DNA from: Fistularia commersonii
Lineage: Eukaryota; Chordata; Actinopteri; Syngnathiformes; Fistulariidae
Direction of reading: 5' to 3'
DNA length: 64,000 nt
NCBI GenBank assembly: GCA_037954325.1
Contig: JBBMNZ010000014.1
Location: 11,692,956 to 11,756,955, forward strand
In this document: piece after piece, positions 35,426 to 47,500 of the stretch
Numbering within the stretch: the stretch's first letter is position 1
Layout: each line of letters begins with the position of its first letter
Made by a program: the position numbers and the translations under genes
The notes under the pieces: generated by a model
Database searches by the model: none
Seen by the model: the letters and a program-made list of their open reading frames with translations, nothing else
What the model was told of the DNA's origin: nothing

Positions 35426-37932
35426 CATCTATCCATCCATCTATCCATCCATCCATTCATCCATCCATCCATCCATCCATCCATCTATCAACAATATGGT
35501 CGGTCCAACCATCTTTGCTCTGTTTAAGCCTCATGGTTTTTTTTTACAGTCTCAGAGACGTATAATACATTAACTGGATGTCCAATATACATCATATGCT
35601 GCACATGAACCCTTCTGCTTTATCACAAACACCACCTGTCTGTCTGTTCAGTTCTGAAATACAGAATATGGTATGATTGATAATTAATTCTAAAAGCCCT
35701 GTTACTGTTAATGTATCAAACGTCATCAATCTGTTACCTGTTCTCGTTTGAGTTTCTCCCTCTTACGGATGAGCTCCACCAACAGCCTGGCTTTTTCTAG
35801 GTCATGCCGAAGTTTCTGCCAATATCTCAGTGCTTCTCTTGCTGCAGAAACTTTCTCATCCACCTCAGGCTACAAATTACAAATGTTTCAGTGTGACATT
35901 CACCAACGTCGACATTGTGCCAAATGCTATGCGATAAATCTGAGACATTCTTAGAAATGAAAATGGCAGAACAAAACACTTGAGTACAAAATGGTATGCG
36001 TCAAGAGCTAAATAAAATAAATAGATAAATAAATAAACAAGAGATACAGAATTGTTACTTGTCCTGACCTGCTCAGTATTCCTTTGAGATTGGACATTAG
36101 AATGTAAACGCCGGACAAGGGGCACACCATTCCTTGAATGACGCTTCAATAACCAATAGCTATGAAGCCTCTGCATGAACAGGTTTTTCTTCTGCAGGTT
36201 GATTCCTTTACATATAATATTCAGCCTGTACAACAGGAACAGACACTACTTCAATTCAGTTTACTCAAACCACACAAAACATTAGCTTCTTCAAAATATT
36301 TTGACAAAGTTCACAGGCCTTGGTGTGATATTGATGCGCAACATTTGTGGCAAAAAATTTCATGCATGAAAAATATAGTCTAAATAGAACATCTAACCTG
36401 CTTGAAGGTATTTGAGGCACAGCAACTTGGGGTGAAGCTGAATTTCGGGCTGGTGATTCTGTGCATTTCTTCCTTTTCTTTTTATCCATTTTGGTATCAC
36501 TATCAGACTTTCTTCCATTTTTTGGTGTCGTTGGGCCTGCTGTGTAGGCACTTTGGCCTCTAATAGCCCTCCCTCTGCTGCCAACTACTCGGCCTTCACT
36601 CTCATCATCTGAGCCAGTGTCTTGGCCTGGAGGTGAATGGGTCTCACAGAATGCTGTCTTCTTAACGGAGAATGTAGTCCCATTGACATTTGTCTCACGC
36701 ACTGGGTCAATCTTCATAAATAGACCAGCACGCTGAGCACATGTGACATGAAATGCTGTGTAACAATTAGCCTTGTGGCACTGAATAGATGCCCCACATC
36801 CTTTTTGCTTACACAGGTAACAGGTCAGTTTCCAGCGTGCTGGGGGAATATTATTGACACCTTCCACTGGTTCCAAAAACACAGTATTGGAAAAGCAGAC
36901 TTCAGGGATCCAGATAGCACAAACCACATGTGCCCAGCGACCATCACTTGTTTGTTTAAAGGCCCCACCTCGGTTTGGACACAGAACACAGTCAACAGGT
37001 TTCTGAGGAGATTGGAGGCAGCAGCGGCACAGCCACTGCCCCTCTGGGATGTAGGGCACCCCATAGCATTCCTGGTGCACCGCCAGGTTGCATGAGTCAC
37101 AAAAGAGGATTACGTTGCTGTTGAGGCACTCGTCATCCAGGCACACGCAGCAGAAGGCATCGTCGTCAATGTTGCTCTGGGAAGGTGCCCGACTGCGGGC
37201 TTCCAGGTACGCCTCCTCTTCCATGCGGTCCATCAGAAGCTCAAAGGAATCAGGTGAGACAGCAGAGTAACCATCCTCTGCACGATCAACATTCACCATT
37301 TCCAGCCAGGCAGTGTCCTCTTCATCCATGTCATATTCTGCCTCAGCTTCGTGCTCCTCAGCTGAACGCTCAATGTAACGGTAATATGCTGTAGGTAGAG
37401 GAGGGGCCTCAACAGGTGTGAAGGTCTCTAACACACGGAACCGAGGTTCAGGGAGGGGTAAGTGGTGATGGTGAATTGTATTTACCTTTTCTGGTGTTTG
37501 TGAATGAGAATTGGGGCAGTGGTTCTTCGGAGGTGGGGATTTGACAGTGGAAAATTTTGAGTCTTTCCTACGGCCTCGAGGTGTGGCTGGTTTGCAAACT
37601 ACTTGGGCACTGATGGTGGGAGGTGACAACTGCTCACTATTCTCCTTGTTACTGTTACACTCTACCATGTCCTGGGCCATCATCTCATCTTCGGTGATGA
37701 CTGCCAATGGCTCCAAAATTGAAATGCGGTGAAGTCTGCCATCCAGCTCCACTTCTACCACTTTCTGGGCCTGGGCATAAGTCAGGGTTTCTCTGCTTGG
37801 AGATGCTTTGAGGCTATACGGGGATGGCGATCTCTGGCGGGAACCCCCACGCCCGCAAACAGTCCCATTGGACTTTCTGACATCCACTCCATTTCCTGTG
37901 GCCACTTGGCCTTTTTGACGTGGCTTCCTCAT
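27471..37932 (-). CDS. brpf3: Bromodomain and PHD finger protein 3, scaffold of MYST acetyltransferase complexes
   Basis: Coding exons in transcript order: 37932-36398, 36225-36069, 35869-35738, 34508-34380, 33954-33642, 32949-32650, 31857-31264, 30713-30632, 30547-30459, 30301-30207, 27988-27834, 27654-27471. All twelve phases agree (3,765 nt, 1,254 aa; human about 1,205). The family scaffolds HBO1/MOZ/MORF histone H3 acetylation complexes in the nucleus. Visible domains: N-terminal SPSPYSLK...TYAQAQ block; PHD1 CCVCLDDEC (261-307); zinc knuckle and PHD2 from CVLCPNRGG to CAQRAGL (about 315-405); bromodomain (about 600-710, KPVDIMEVPDYLDFITQPMD-type core); an acidic run encoded by exon 6; GVGRRTSILFKKAKNG; PWWP (about 1120-1205, LDLVWAKCRGYPSYPALI) and the C-terminal VTSNYL. 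BRPF3 rather than BRPF1/2 is chosen from overall resemblance and the mapk13 neighbour. Confidence 0.95.
27989..30206 (-). other. Large 3' intron of brpf3
   Basis: A 2.2-kb intron between the two PWWP-coding exons. It contains a perfect 12-bp inverted repeat at 28057-28085 and the CACACC tract. A less AT-rich block at 29590-29910 has open frames on both strands but no family resemblance. No further exon is needed, because the phases of the flanking exons match. Confidence 0.5.
28375..28412. repeat. (CACACC)n / (CA)n microsatellite in a brpf3 intron
   Basis: CACGCACACCCACACCCACACC-type hexamer repeat running into CA. G-rich on the brpf3 transcript strand. Confidence 0.85.
32492..32603. repeat. 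Polypurine (GAAA)n tract in a brpf3 intron
   Basis: About 110 bp of almost pure A/G with GAAA units on the + strand. Because brpf3 is on the minus strand, its pre-mRNA carries a (UUUC)n polypyrimidine tract starting about 46 bases downstream of the exon 6 donor at 32649. Confidence 0.9.
34833..34880. repeat. Perfect 24-bp tandem duplication in a brpf3 intron
   Basis: Two identical 24-base units (34833-34856 and 34857-34880), each beginning GAGGCATACC and ending AGTATTCAT, abut directly. The identity implies recent origin. Confidence 0.95.
35391..35489. repeat. Compound (ATCT)n-(ATCC)n tetranucleotide tract
   Basis: About 99 bp of ATCT units changing to mixed ATCT/ATCC and then ATCC, in a brpf3 intron. 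The ATCC part may be the simple-repeat end of the ATCCATCC-family dispersed repeat. Confidence 0.95.
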
Positions 37933-39026
37933 AGGCCACCAATTCCACGTTCCCTCCCTGTTTGAAATAAAATATTATTAGAGAATGTGGCAGATGTGAA
38001 CATTCCACTTAAGGACATAATCAAGACAAAAAAATTTACTGACATAATTTCATAGATACAAAAGCATACATTTGTAGGTGTGAGAAAAAAAAGTTTATGA
38101 AGAGATTGTGTAAGGACAGTGAATATTACCGTAATGATAACATTCTACCTGCAAGCCAATTGTTTGCTTTGTTACTGTTCACTAAATATTACTGCTTCTT
38201 CCTCTAGATATCAAAACAGAAGAAATAAATTGAATTTGAAAATTTTACTTTGCTGCAAAAATGATTAACTGAGCGGTAAATATGACAGACTTGAGTAATT
38301 CAAGCTCAGAGCAATTGTACATATGTATTGGTATCTTTCCTGTAGGAGCGCTATTGTCTGGGCACCTGTAGTGTAAACATTCCTTCACATAATACAGCTT
38401 GCTGTTCTCATACTCTCGTTTCAGACAGTCGAAGCGAAATGCTGAAAATTTATGGATTGATTATTTGAGATTTCCTACTTTATTTACTTGAGAATTCACA
38501 CAGCGCACAAGAAAATGAAGCAAGATTACTTTTGTAAACTGTATTGGGCAAGCTAACGATAGGGCTAGCCACGCCGAAACAGTTCCAGCCAATCAGACTT
38601 TCGGAACGTTTGACTGATCCTCCGCGAAGCCAATTGCTTTGAGGAACACCACGGACCAGAGATCACTGTCCTTATATCAAGAGTAAAATGTCAGCCATAT
38701 TTACAGTTTTCAAACACTGTTAAAAGCTGTTCTGCACCTCAACTGCCCCCTGTGTATTGTTTTGAAGCATGGAGTCTCATGGAATGAAGAAAAGGCAAAA
38801 CAATATGGCAGTACACTGTTTATCAGGCACTCGGAAAACACATATACCAGTTAGCTTACTTGCTAACTTTAGAAGATAAGCAGTAAGGGTACTAACGGTA
38901 GCTAGCTTGTTATTACGGCGTTGACAGAGCAGAAAAAAAGATACACCACTGCAGATTGCTACACAAAAAAGTTCTGAAGTAGTCAATAATGAAGTAACAG
39001 TATGCAACATATCGAAGTAATCTTAC

Positions 39027-39200
39027 CTATTATGGCAACTGACTGACTCAAGAGGCTCGACAATCGGCCGTCATAAGCCGCTTCTACAGAAATGGTTGCC
39101 ACCTAGCTCGTAGCCCCAGTTGTGTTGCCCTCGAAGCTAACCGCTGGTTAGCCAGCTACAGTTCGCTCATACAACCGGTCTGTTTCGCTATTAAAACGTT
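39027..39200 (-). other. brpf3: Probable 5' noncoding exon and core promoter of brpf3
   Basis: A consensus minus-strand donor (GTAAGAT) at 39026-39020 can join to the acceptor TTTCAAACAG just before 37957. The latter lies 25 bases upstream of the initiator ATG (37932). The sequence from about 39030 to 39220 is richer in CpG than its surroundings. The 5' boundary is a guess. A second CpG-rich block with a perfect CRE lies at 39960-40040. Confidence 0.45.
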
Positions 39201-39986
39201 TCCGTTATCCCGGAGAACGGTGTCCAAGAAGCGGCCAATTGAGTTCAAGGGTCTACAGCATAAAAAAATAATATGTTTGCATGAACATTTTCACAAAAAG
39301 CCAACTGTCGACCCCAATTTACGAAAAGGAAAAATACTATTCTCCGGCTAGCATGCTAGTTCTTTGCAACCCGGAGTATGCTAAATCAACATTAGCGTTG
39401 GTAAAAACGTACAACTTCCGGACAAATTTTCAAAATAATGAAGACATCCCAGGAAATCAGACTCTTTTTTTAAGATTCAAAGGATACTCCTAGTGAATAT
39501 CAGGATCTACAAATTTTTTTCGATAACCCCCATCCCCTTAACCAATGTTTAATAGCGGTCAAGAAACGTACTAAATTCTTCAGCATAAATGCATGACTAT
39601 TCGGTAAATCGAAAAAAAAGAGCCAAGACACCTTTTCCCACACTATACTTCGTAATAATTCTGTTCATCTTCAGATTTTTATCTCTAGACAATTTTAGAT
39701 ACTTACTTATTTTTTAGAGAACCATTTTATGAGTTACCATACAACAATAGTCAGCTGCTAAGAGGGTGGGAAACGGTATTATTTTACTGTTTTGTAAAAC
39801 ATGGAGATAGACATTTCGCTGCCTTAATATGCAAAATAATGTAAAAATGTACCGAAATGAGAAAAAAATCACGGTCTGTGCTAAGGTGGTTTATTTTATT
39901 TTTTAATACTTTATTTTGACGGCTGAAAATATCACTTCCTATTCCGTCGTAAACTTGAAAACTTTATACACATGTAGCCCGCCCAT

Positions 39987-39996
39987 GTGACGTCAC
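39987..39996. promoter_or_regulatory. Perfect palindromic CRE in a CpG-rich block
   Basis: GTGACGTCAC at 39987-39996 contains the full cAMP response element TGACGTCA. It is followed by GTAACCACG and TTTTCGCGCGCAG within an otherwise AT-rich interval. It lies about 0.8-1 kb upstream of the probable brpf3 first exon and about 1.5 kb beyond the mapk13 stop. An alternative brpf3 promoter is the simplest reading. Binding is inferred, not shown. Confidence 0.45.
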
Positions 39997-40149
39997 GTAA
40001 CCACGATTTTCGCGCGCAGTGTTGAGCCCCTGACACTTTGCATGCAATGCTGATAATTCAAGAATTTGAATAAAAGTCGTTTTTATCCAGGGCAGCTCGC
40101 TGGGACAGGATCTAGTCTTTTCAAAGATGGGATTTTTAGTGTCATGTAC

Positions 40150-40859
40150 CCAAATCATTTTTGCTTTTTTTTTCCCCCCAAACACACACACACATATTCC
40201 TGAACTAAATTTTAAATCTTAATATTATGATGTTTTTTGGGAACTGATTCAATTAAAAAGGTTATTGAAGAGTAAATGCTTCACTAAAATGATCGAAAAG
40301 TATCAGACACAAACCTGAGGATTTATTTTTAAAAGTAACATTAAAAGTACAGAGTTCATTATTGTTACATGAAATAATAACCTATTTTTACCATAACAGT
40401 GAAACCTGTAAACTGCAGCAACCCTGCCACCAAGTTAAGAACATGCTGATTGTAATCGTGTAACAAACTTAAAATGAACTGTACCGTGAAACTATATACA
40501 GCGTGGTGTGTGCATGAAAAACAAAAGAAGTACAAGATGCTTTCAAAGTCATTCACATGATTACAGTCATATATTTCACTTGGAACTGACAAAGTAACCT
40601 TGTTGCTGGTTTGGGCTTAGGTAACATTAATTTTACCTTTACTAGGGGTAACTGATTGTGGTAAATATGATTATGGTTTGGTGATGCATTACCATGAAGA
40701 CTGCACTACCATCTAACCATGACTGTGAAAATACAACAATATTGAGGTCTTATTTTCATGTTTAATTGGTAAAGAATATGACCATTTAACTGACAGTAAA
40801 TCCTGTGACATTTACAGAGCATAAATGTATTTGCAAGGCATTTCACTGATAGTGTATAA
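40150..40859. other. mapk13 3' flank or distal 3' UTR
   Basis: AT-rich DNA with no coding signal. TTTATT at 40323-40328 (AATAAA on the minus strand) is a candidate polyadenylation signal for mapk13, which would place the hAT fossil within the 3' UTR. No other gene seen. Confidence 0.35.
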
Positions 40860-41354
40860 CAGGGGTTGGCAAACTTTTTGGCTCAGGGACCGCATTGACT
40901 TTTAAAATTTGACAGATGGGCCAGGCCAGCACAAGATACGATACATGAAAAAATGCATTTGTTAACAGTACATATCAGACTTGTCTGAGATTTGTCTGAA
41001 CATTGACATTTGCTTTGAAAATAAAACCAGCTTGGTTTTGAAGGCTCTGACGTTTGCTTGCATTTCATGCACAAACCATTTTTTCCCTTGTAGCTTCACA
41101 TCTAGCTCATTCATGTGTGTCAGTATTTGCACAGTAAAGGCTAAATCACAAAGCAAATCTGTGTCATTCAGCTCAGGAAAATTCTGAAGTGTGCTCAAGT
41201 AGGTCCAAAAAGGAAATATCTCCTGTTTGAGCACCCAAATTCATTGATCTAATCATTCATATCAAGTATGAATTCTGTGCCAATCTTTGGCAGGCCGGAT
41301 GAAAAAGACCAACGGGCCGGATGTGGCCTGCGGGCCATAGTTTGCCCACCCCTG
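40860..41354 (-). mobile_element. hAT element fossil with transposase fragment, downstream of mapk13
   Basis: Starts CAGGGGTTGGCAAACTTTTT and ends AGTTTGCCCACCCCTG; flanks are GTGTATAA and GTGTTAAA (six of eight match). The minus-strand frame 41234-40962 reads ..LNDTDLLCDLAFTV.., NELDVKLQGKK and ANVRAFKTKLVLF. This resembles the ZBED5/GTF2IRD2/EPM2AIP1-like hAT transposase C-terminal region. It is only a short internal remnant of the transposase. The element starts about 165 bases after the mapk13 stop and may be transcribed in its 3' UTR. Confidence 0.8.
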
Positions 41355-41520
41355 GTGTTAAAGTTAACTTCATTTCAACAAATAATTGCACATGACTTAA
41401 AAAAAAGACTAGTGTGGTAATTTGATTGAAAGTAAGTGAATCCTTTTGGAATACACAAGGGCACCATTGGCTGTATGTGGTGATTCAGGTCTTCATTATT
41501 TACATATGATATTCATAAAG

Positions 41521-44500
41521 TCAGGCAGACATAGTCAGCGTATTTTTCCTCTTGGAGTCTCGCCGTGGGAATGGCACAAAGCTCTTCACCTCTCTGAAAC
41601 ATAACCCTGTGGGTCAGGAGAAGACACCATAAGTTTTATGCCTGTGCATCCGGTCAACACTGACGTAATCACATACAAGGGATCACTGTAATTTTTTTGT
41701 ATTCATTTTTAGACAACCTCTGTAAAAATGTTGTTCTGATGAACTAAACATTTACAAATAGACCACAACTTCAACCATCACAAAAACACGGTAAAAAAAT
41801 CCAAAAATGATTTCAGCAGTGTTTCAATGCCTCTCAATTTGCTCAACATGTTGAAACAACCGTCATTACATTGATTGTTTACTTTGTATTCTGCCCTGTC
41901 ATCAGGACCTTTCTTTTCGCTCATGACTTACTCTTCCATTCGTCTAGGGTCAATGTTGCGTTGTCACGACTATCATCATAAGGTGCAGGCTCAGGAAAGT
42001 CCTCTTGGTCCCTCAAAACGTCGAAGTATGAGTGCTCAAGAGCAAGTTCGGCAGTAGGCCTTTCATCTCCATCCAGAACCAATATTTTCTCTAGCAGGTC
42101 GATGCCTGCAGTCAGGCGGGGGAACAGAATTACAATTATTTGTCGATTTTTCAAAATAATCAAGCTGTAGATGTAAGTAAATGAAAAAAAAAAATGTATT
42201 GATAGGACTTGATTCTACACACTTTTGGGAGAGAAATGCAACTATTTAACATCTGTACAAATGAAGATGAAGGATAAAAAGGAGAAATTGAAAAAAAAAA
42301 GCAAAAACGATACAATAAGTCACTTTGAGAGTTTATCCTGTAATTCATCTTCTTGACACAGAGTTTAGAGCTATTGAAAAGTGTTTGGCTTGGCACAGAA
42401 AATAATAATTGGATTATTCCAGGACGAGAAAGCTGCAAAACTAACAAGAATCGACAAATTAAACAAATACCAACTTTGAACTTTCTAGAAAACCCTTTTT
42501 CTCCATAGTGAGAAAACAACTGTCTGTGTCTTTGTGCTGACAATGAATTTTTAGAAGGGTATCATCCCCTGCTGAAATACTCTTACATGAATGTTGCGAC
42601 TTGCCGAACACCATGTTATGATACACATATGTGCAATAAGTTGACGCTGTAATTTTCACGACAAATATATAGTCAGAGCTACTTTCCTGACAAAAATCAC
42701 TGGGTTCAGAATTCACAGGCAGCATTTCAGTCAGATCAACTCATTCATTCATTTATTTATAGTTGATTATTAGTAGTTAAAATGATTTCAAATTGAAAAT
42801 GACCAAGAAGACAGGAAAACGCTTTGATTTATTTTATGAATTTTGACTGAGATAGACATCCACGGGACCAGTTCAGGGTGAACCCAGTCTCTCCCACAAT
42901 GACTGCTGGGATAGACGCCAGCAACCTCACAACTCTGAGTGCAGGATAAGCGGTATGGATAATGAATGAATGAAAGAATGAATGGCACCCAGCACTATAG
43001 GATACCATTCACTGCTGAGCACTGACTCTTAGGAGGTGGTTAGCACATTTTCAAAAAAAAGGAACCTTTAACAACTGAACTATGTGGCTCTAGATGGTGC
43101 TGTGAGACAAGACAATTTATGTATGTTTAGTTTCATATGTAAAGTTATACGAAGATTGAAAACATAGTAGTTCAGAGGAGGGAGGTAAGAAATTTTTGCT
43201 TTGGCTGAACTCACCCTTTGCACTGGCACGGGGAAACAATGTTGAGAAGTCTTTTCTTGTATAGCGAGGGAGGCCCTTTACATAACTTTTAGCCTGTTTT
43301 TCCAAGGAAAAAAAAAAGAGAACTTTCTGAAACAAACATTTCATACAGACAATATTCTAAAATATGAGACAAATAAAAGACAGATCTCACTGAACAATTC
43401 AATATCCAGAGAATAAAGCTATCTCTTTCACCTGGCACTGCTCAGTGGCTGCCTTTTGTTCATGGTTCATCCACAGTGGGTTGATGAATGCAGTGGTCAA
43501 ATTTTGGTGATGTTGTGCTGTATGTATAACTGAATGTGTCTAACAAAGCGATTTCTATGTATAAAACTGAGCTCATACCACATTCCTTTCTTTGTATTGT
43601 TACAGCATTGAATTTACATTTAAGTTTTGTTGTCTCTTTCTGTCAAGCTATCCTGAGAATTTTTACTCGGAAAATGGCAAAATTGTCATTATTGGCAATA
43701 CATGCTGAGTTGGGTATGATTCTGAATGTGTTTTTTATACAAATCTAACATTTTCACAGATCATTAATTCATGATTTTATTCAGGTGTCAAAGATGAGGA
43801 ATATCAGATGCATTTTTTTTCAAGAGCAGATTAATGCCTTATATTCACAAAAAATGCGTGTTATTTCCTACCTCTGGACTGTCCAGCTTTTGTATGAACT
43901 CTGGACCAGGGACTCCTGTCACTTTCATGATTTGTGTCAGCTGGTCCATATCTGGCAGCAAAGAGGTTTGTCAAGGATCCTGAGGAAGCAGTGGAAGTTA
44001 ATTTTTCTGGACAATGAAATAATGATGGAAAAATGATGTCATTATAAGTATTGTTGAACGTAATTTTCTCAGAGTTGATGTAATCAATGATGCAGGTTGG
44101 TTCCCACAAGAAAAGAAAAACTAAAACTTGCAAAAAAAACAAGTATTTTGGTGCAGCTAATTTGGTATATTTCTGCCTGAGGAAACCAGGCAACAGTGCT
44201 GCATGTAAATAATTGTCATTAGTTATTCAGTTCCATTATACATCAGACTGACTGCTCTCATCAAATAAAACCCACAGTTTAAATGCCCTTTAACTCTGTC
44301 ATTGTTGCACTTGTCTTAACATGCTTTTATACTTGCTATGTAGTATTTTAAAAGTCAAAGGACAACAAAAACCAGCATACAAAGAGAATGAAAGGATACA
44401 GTCTTTCCCTTTGAAAAGTGTCTTTCCATTGATCATTTCAGCCATAATGCATCCCACTGACCAGATGTCCACTAGAATAAACACCAAAGAAAAAACATGT

Positions 44501-47500
44501 CAATGACAATCATTTTTTGGTTTAGGGCACAAATGTCGATGAGTTCATGCAATATTTAAACGCTCATTCACTATAAGATGATGCCATTATGGTGTCTTTA
44601 CAGAAGAGTAATTGGTCATCCAAGCCACTGAGACTAGTCACTGCTTACAGAAGGAAAAAAACCTTCATCTTGAAGACACATAAATCCTGAAAAGGTTCAC
44701 TGCAGTGACAACTCTGCACTATCAGGCTGCTGTCAGACTGTTCTGGAGAAACTGATAACAGATCCAGGAAAGAAGGATTTATTGTCAGAATTAAAGTATT
44801 GTAACTTCAGATGTGTTTCATCCACTATCAATTAGATTAGAACCTACCGACAACTAGTGACCAAAAAGAATAAATCAGAAGTGGGGTGTTTGACAAATGA
44901 CAATAGTTACAACATGGGTAAGCTGAGACAACAGTGAGGACAGAAGTAACAATACAGAACAGCTACGATTGTCTTGCCCGTCTGTGTGTAGTGCATCCAG
45001 TTCAGAATGACCTCAGGTGCCCGGTACCAACGGGTCACCACATAGCCAGTCATCTCAGCATCGGTACTACGAGCCAAGCCAAAGTCCAGGATCTGCATGG
45101 GCCACAAATAATCTAATCACAGTTTGGAATATGAACAGGAATCTGGACACTTTTGGTTATTTTTTTTTATTTTTGATTTTATTTTTATCATTGGAAAAAA
45201 AAATTGCATCGAAATGCATCACTGTGAGAACAGATGAATGAGATAAATTTGACATTTTTTTCTAATATCAGAGAAATTCTTGCAAATTCCTGGATTATAT
45301 CTTTCCCATTTACTTTAGTTATTGTCTATCAGTGAGCTTTTTTATTTGTAATTTCTTACCCATTTATGCATCACAGTTTTTTGAAAAAAAGTCAATTTGA
45401 CCCAAAAAATGGCATTAACAAAAACAGCAAAAAACTGACATTTCTTTTTGTAATTTTTAAATTGTATGTGACATACTTGTTGTTTCTGCAGAAGTACAAA
45501 CCTTCAGTTCACAATCTTGGTTTACAGCCAAGTTTCCAGGCTTGAGATCCTGTAACAAATTCATTTAACGAGGGGTTACTTACTGCACACTGTAAAATTA
45601 CAGTGCTAACACTGTGCAGTATCAAACTGGGAGGTTATGGTTCCTATGGTGTAATTTGGCTCAGTTTGTCTGATGGTGATTGTTTCAACACATTTGATGG
45701 TTGGGTACAAATATAAACAGACCGGAGGACATTTGCGTTTGCTGTCTATCTTGCTTTTAGAAGCATGAGTGTCCATGCTTGATAGCAAGGGTGGATCTTT
45801 ACCAAGCATTGCTGTCGTCCACATGGTAACCACACGCAAAAACATATGTATTTTTACTTGAAACTTCAATTTAAATATGAAAAACAACCATTGATTTGGT
45901 CTTCAACTTTCAGTAATGCTGGTGTTCTTTTGGCAACTAGTGAAGTCCCCCCTCTCCTGGTCACAGACTTCAAGTCTAAAAATTACAACATGCTGAAGCC
46001 TGAGGGCATAGCTGTGTGGAAATGGCTGGGGTTTGCTGATGTATTGCAGGTACAAGACTTGTCATGTTTTGTAGAACGAGTGGATTTTTTTATGTAATGA
46101 GTAAATGCATGTTTATGTTTTTCTGCTTATATCGTTAAAGAGGTAAAAGAAAAAAGGAAATGATTCTACATGTTGAAAAAACTTTTTTTTCATTACACTT
46201 CATAGTTTCATTACACTTCATAGCTTATCTATTTCAGCTTTACAAGCTGAACCCGAGAGCGACATCTTCCCCTTCCAGACTACCACAGATCCTCGAACTG
46301 GTGCTGAAGGGTGTGGCCTTACAGTTCGAGACATGCAGTCACAGATGGATTAACTCATCTTACCTGTTGGTGCAGGTTAAGTTCTGACTCACAATAAATG
46401 AATTAAGTCACTTTTCCCATGTCTTTCCAAGGTACAGGTCTGGAATTAGAGCCCGAATAATGCACAGCTCAAAGAAAGTCTGCCCTTTTATGGACACAGT
46501 GTTTTTCTGATGCCACCTGTCTGCAGAAATATTCAGTTGGACTTACCCGGTGGATGATTCCAGCCTTGTGAATGTACTGCAATGAGATAATTACCTGTCA
46601 GACACATTTGAAATGCTCTCATGCATGTTTACAATGACTATAAATATGTTTTAATAATAATTATTTTAAAAAAAGATGACGATGATAATAATAATAATCA
46701 TCATCATCATACTCATCATCATTATTATTATTATTGTTATTATTATTATTATTATAAATTTTATTTGAGATGATGATGAGATGAGATTTAAGGAGCCTTA
46801 TCAACCACTCAAGGACACCATACAGACTTACTCATATACACAAAATAAAAACCCATAGAAACAATTAGAATAAAACAATAGAAGTGACAATGTGGTTTAA
46901 GAAAAAACATACATGCACATGGATGTCCACATATACAAAAGTATACACATGTATAAATATTTAAAATATGTATATACACACAAGTATATCATATGGAACA
47001 GGCTGCCTCATACAGGTTTTGTGTTGTGAATTGAAGTAGGTAAATGAATGGCTGCGTTTTGGTGGTAGTGAATTCCAGAATCAGGCAGCGGAGCGGCTGA
47101 ATGCTCTTCTCATGGTGGTGAGACGAGCAGATGGAACAGGTGGAAGAGGATATGGGGGAGCGGGAGGGGGTCGGAGAGGTATGGGGGGTGGGGTGGGGGT
47201 TGTGGATGGCCTTGGATATTAACAGGAGGATTTTGAATTGAATACGGAACTGAACAGGGATCCGTTGAGCAGTCGGAGGACAGGTGTAATGCGGTGGAGG
47301 GATGGGGTTCAAGTGACGACAATTTATCCTTTATTAATGTCTCATGGGGAAATTCAGTCTCTGCAATTAACCCATCAGGGATGAACCCTGAGCAGAAGGC
47401 TACCATGAGCAGTAGGGGAGCAGTTAAGTGTTCAGTGTCCCACTCAACAACACTTTGACACACTTGGAGGAGGCAGGAATTGAACCGGTAATGCTCGCTC

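Noticed and set aside
44978..45092. Assigning the kinase as p38 alpha (MAPK14) or p38 gamma (MAPK12)
   Set aside because: The gatekeeper is Met and the segment reads VVTRWYRAPEVILNWM (gamma/delta type), which excludes alpha. The basic C-terminus without a PDZ ligand and the brpf3 neighbour favour delta over gamma.
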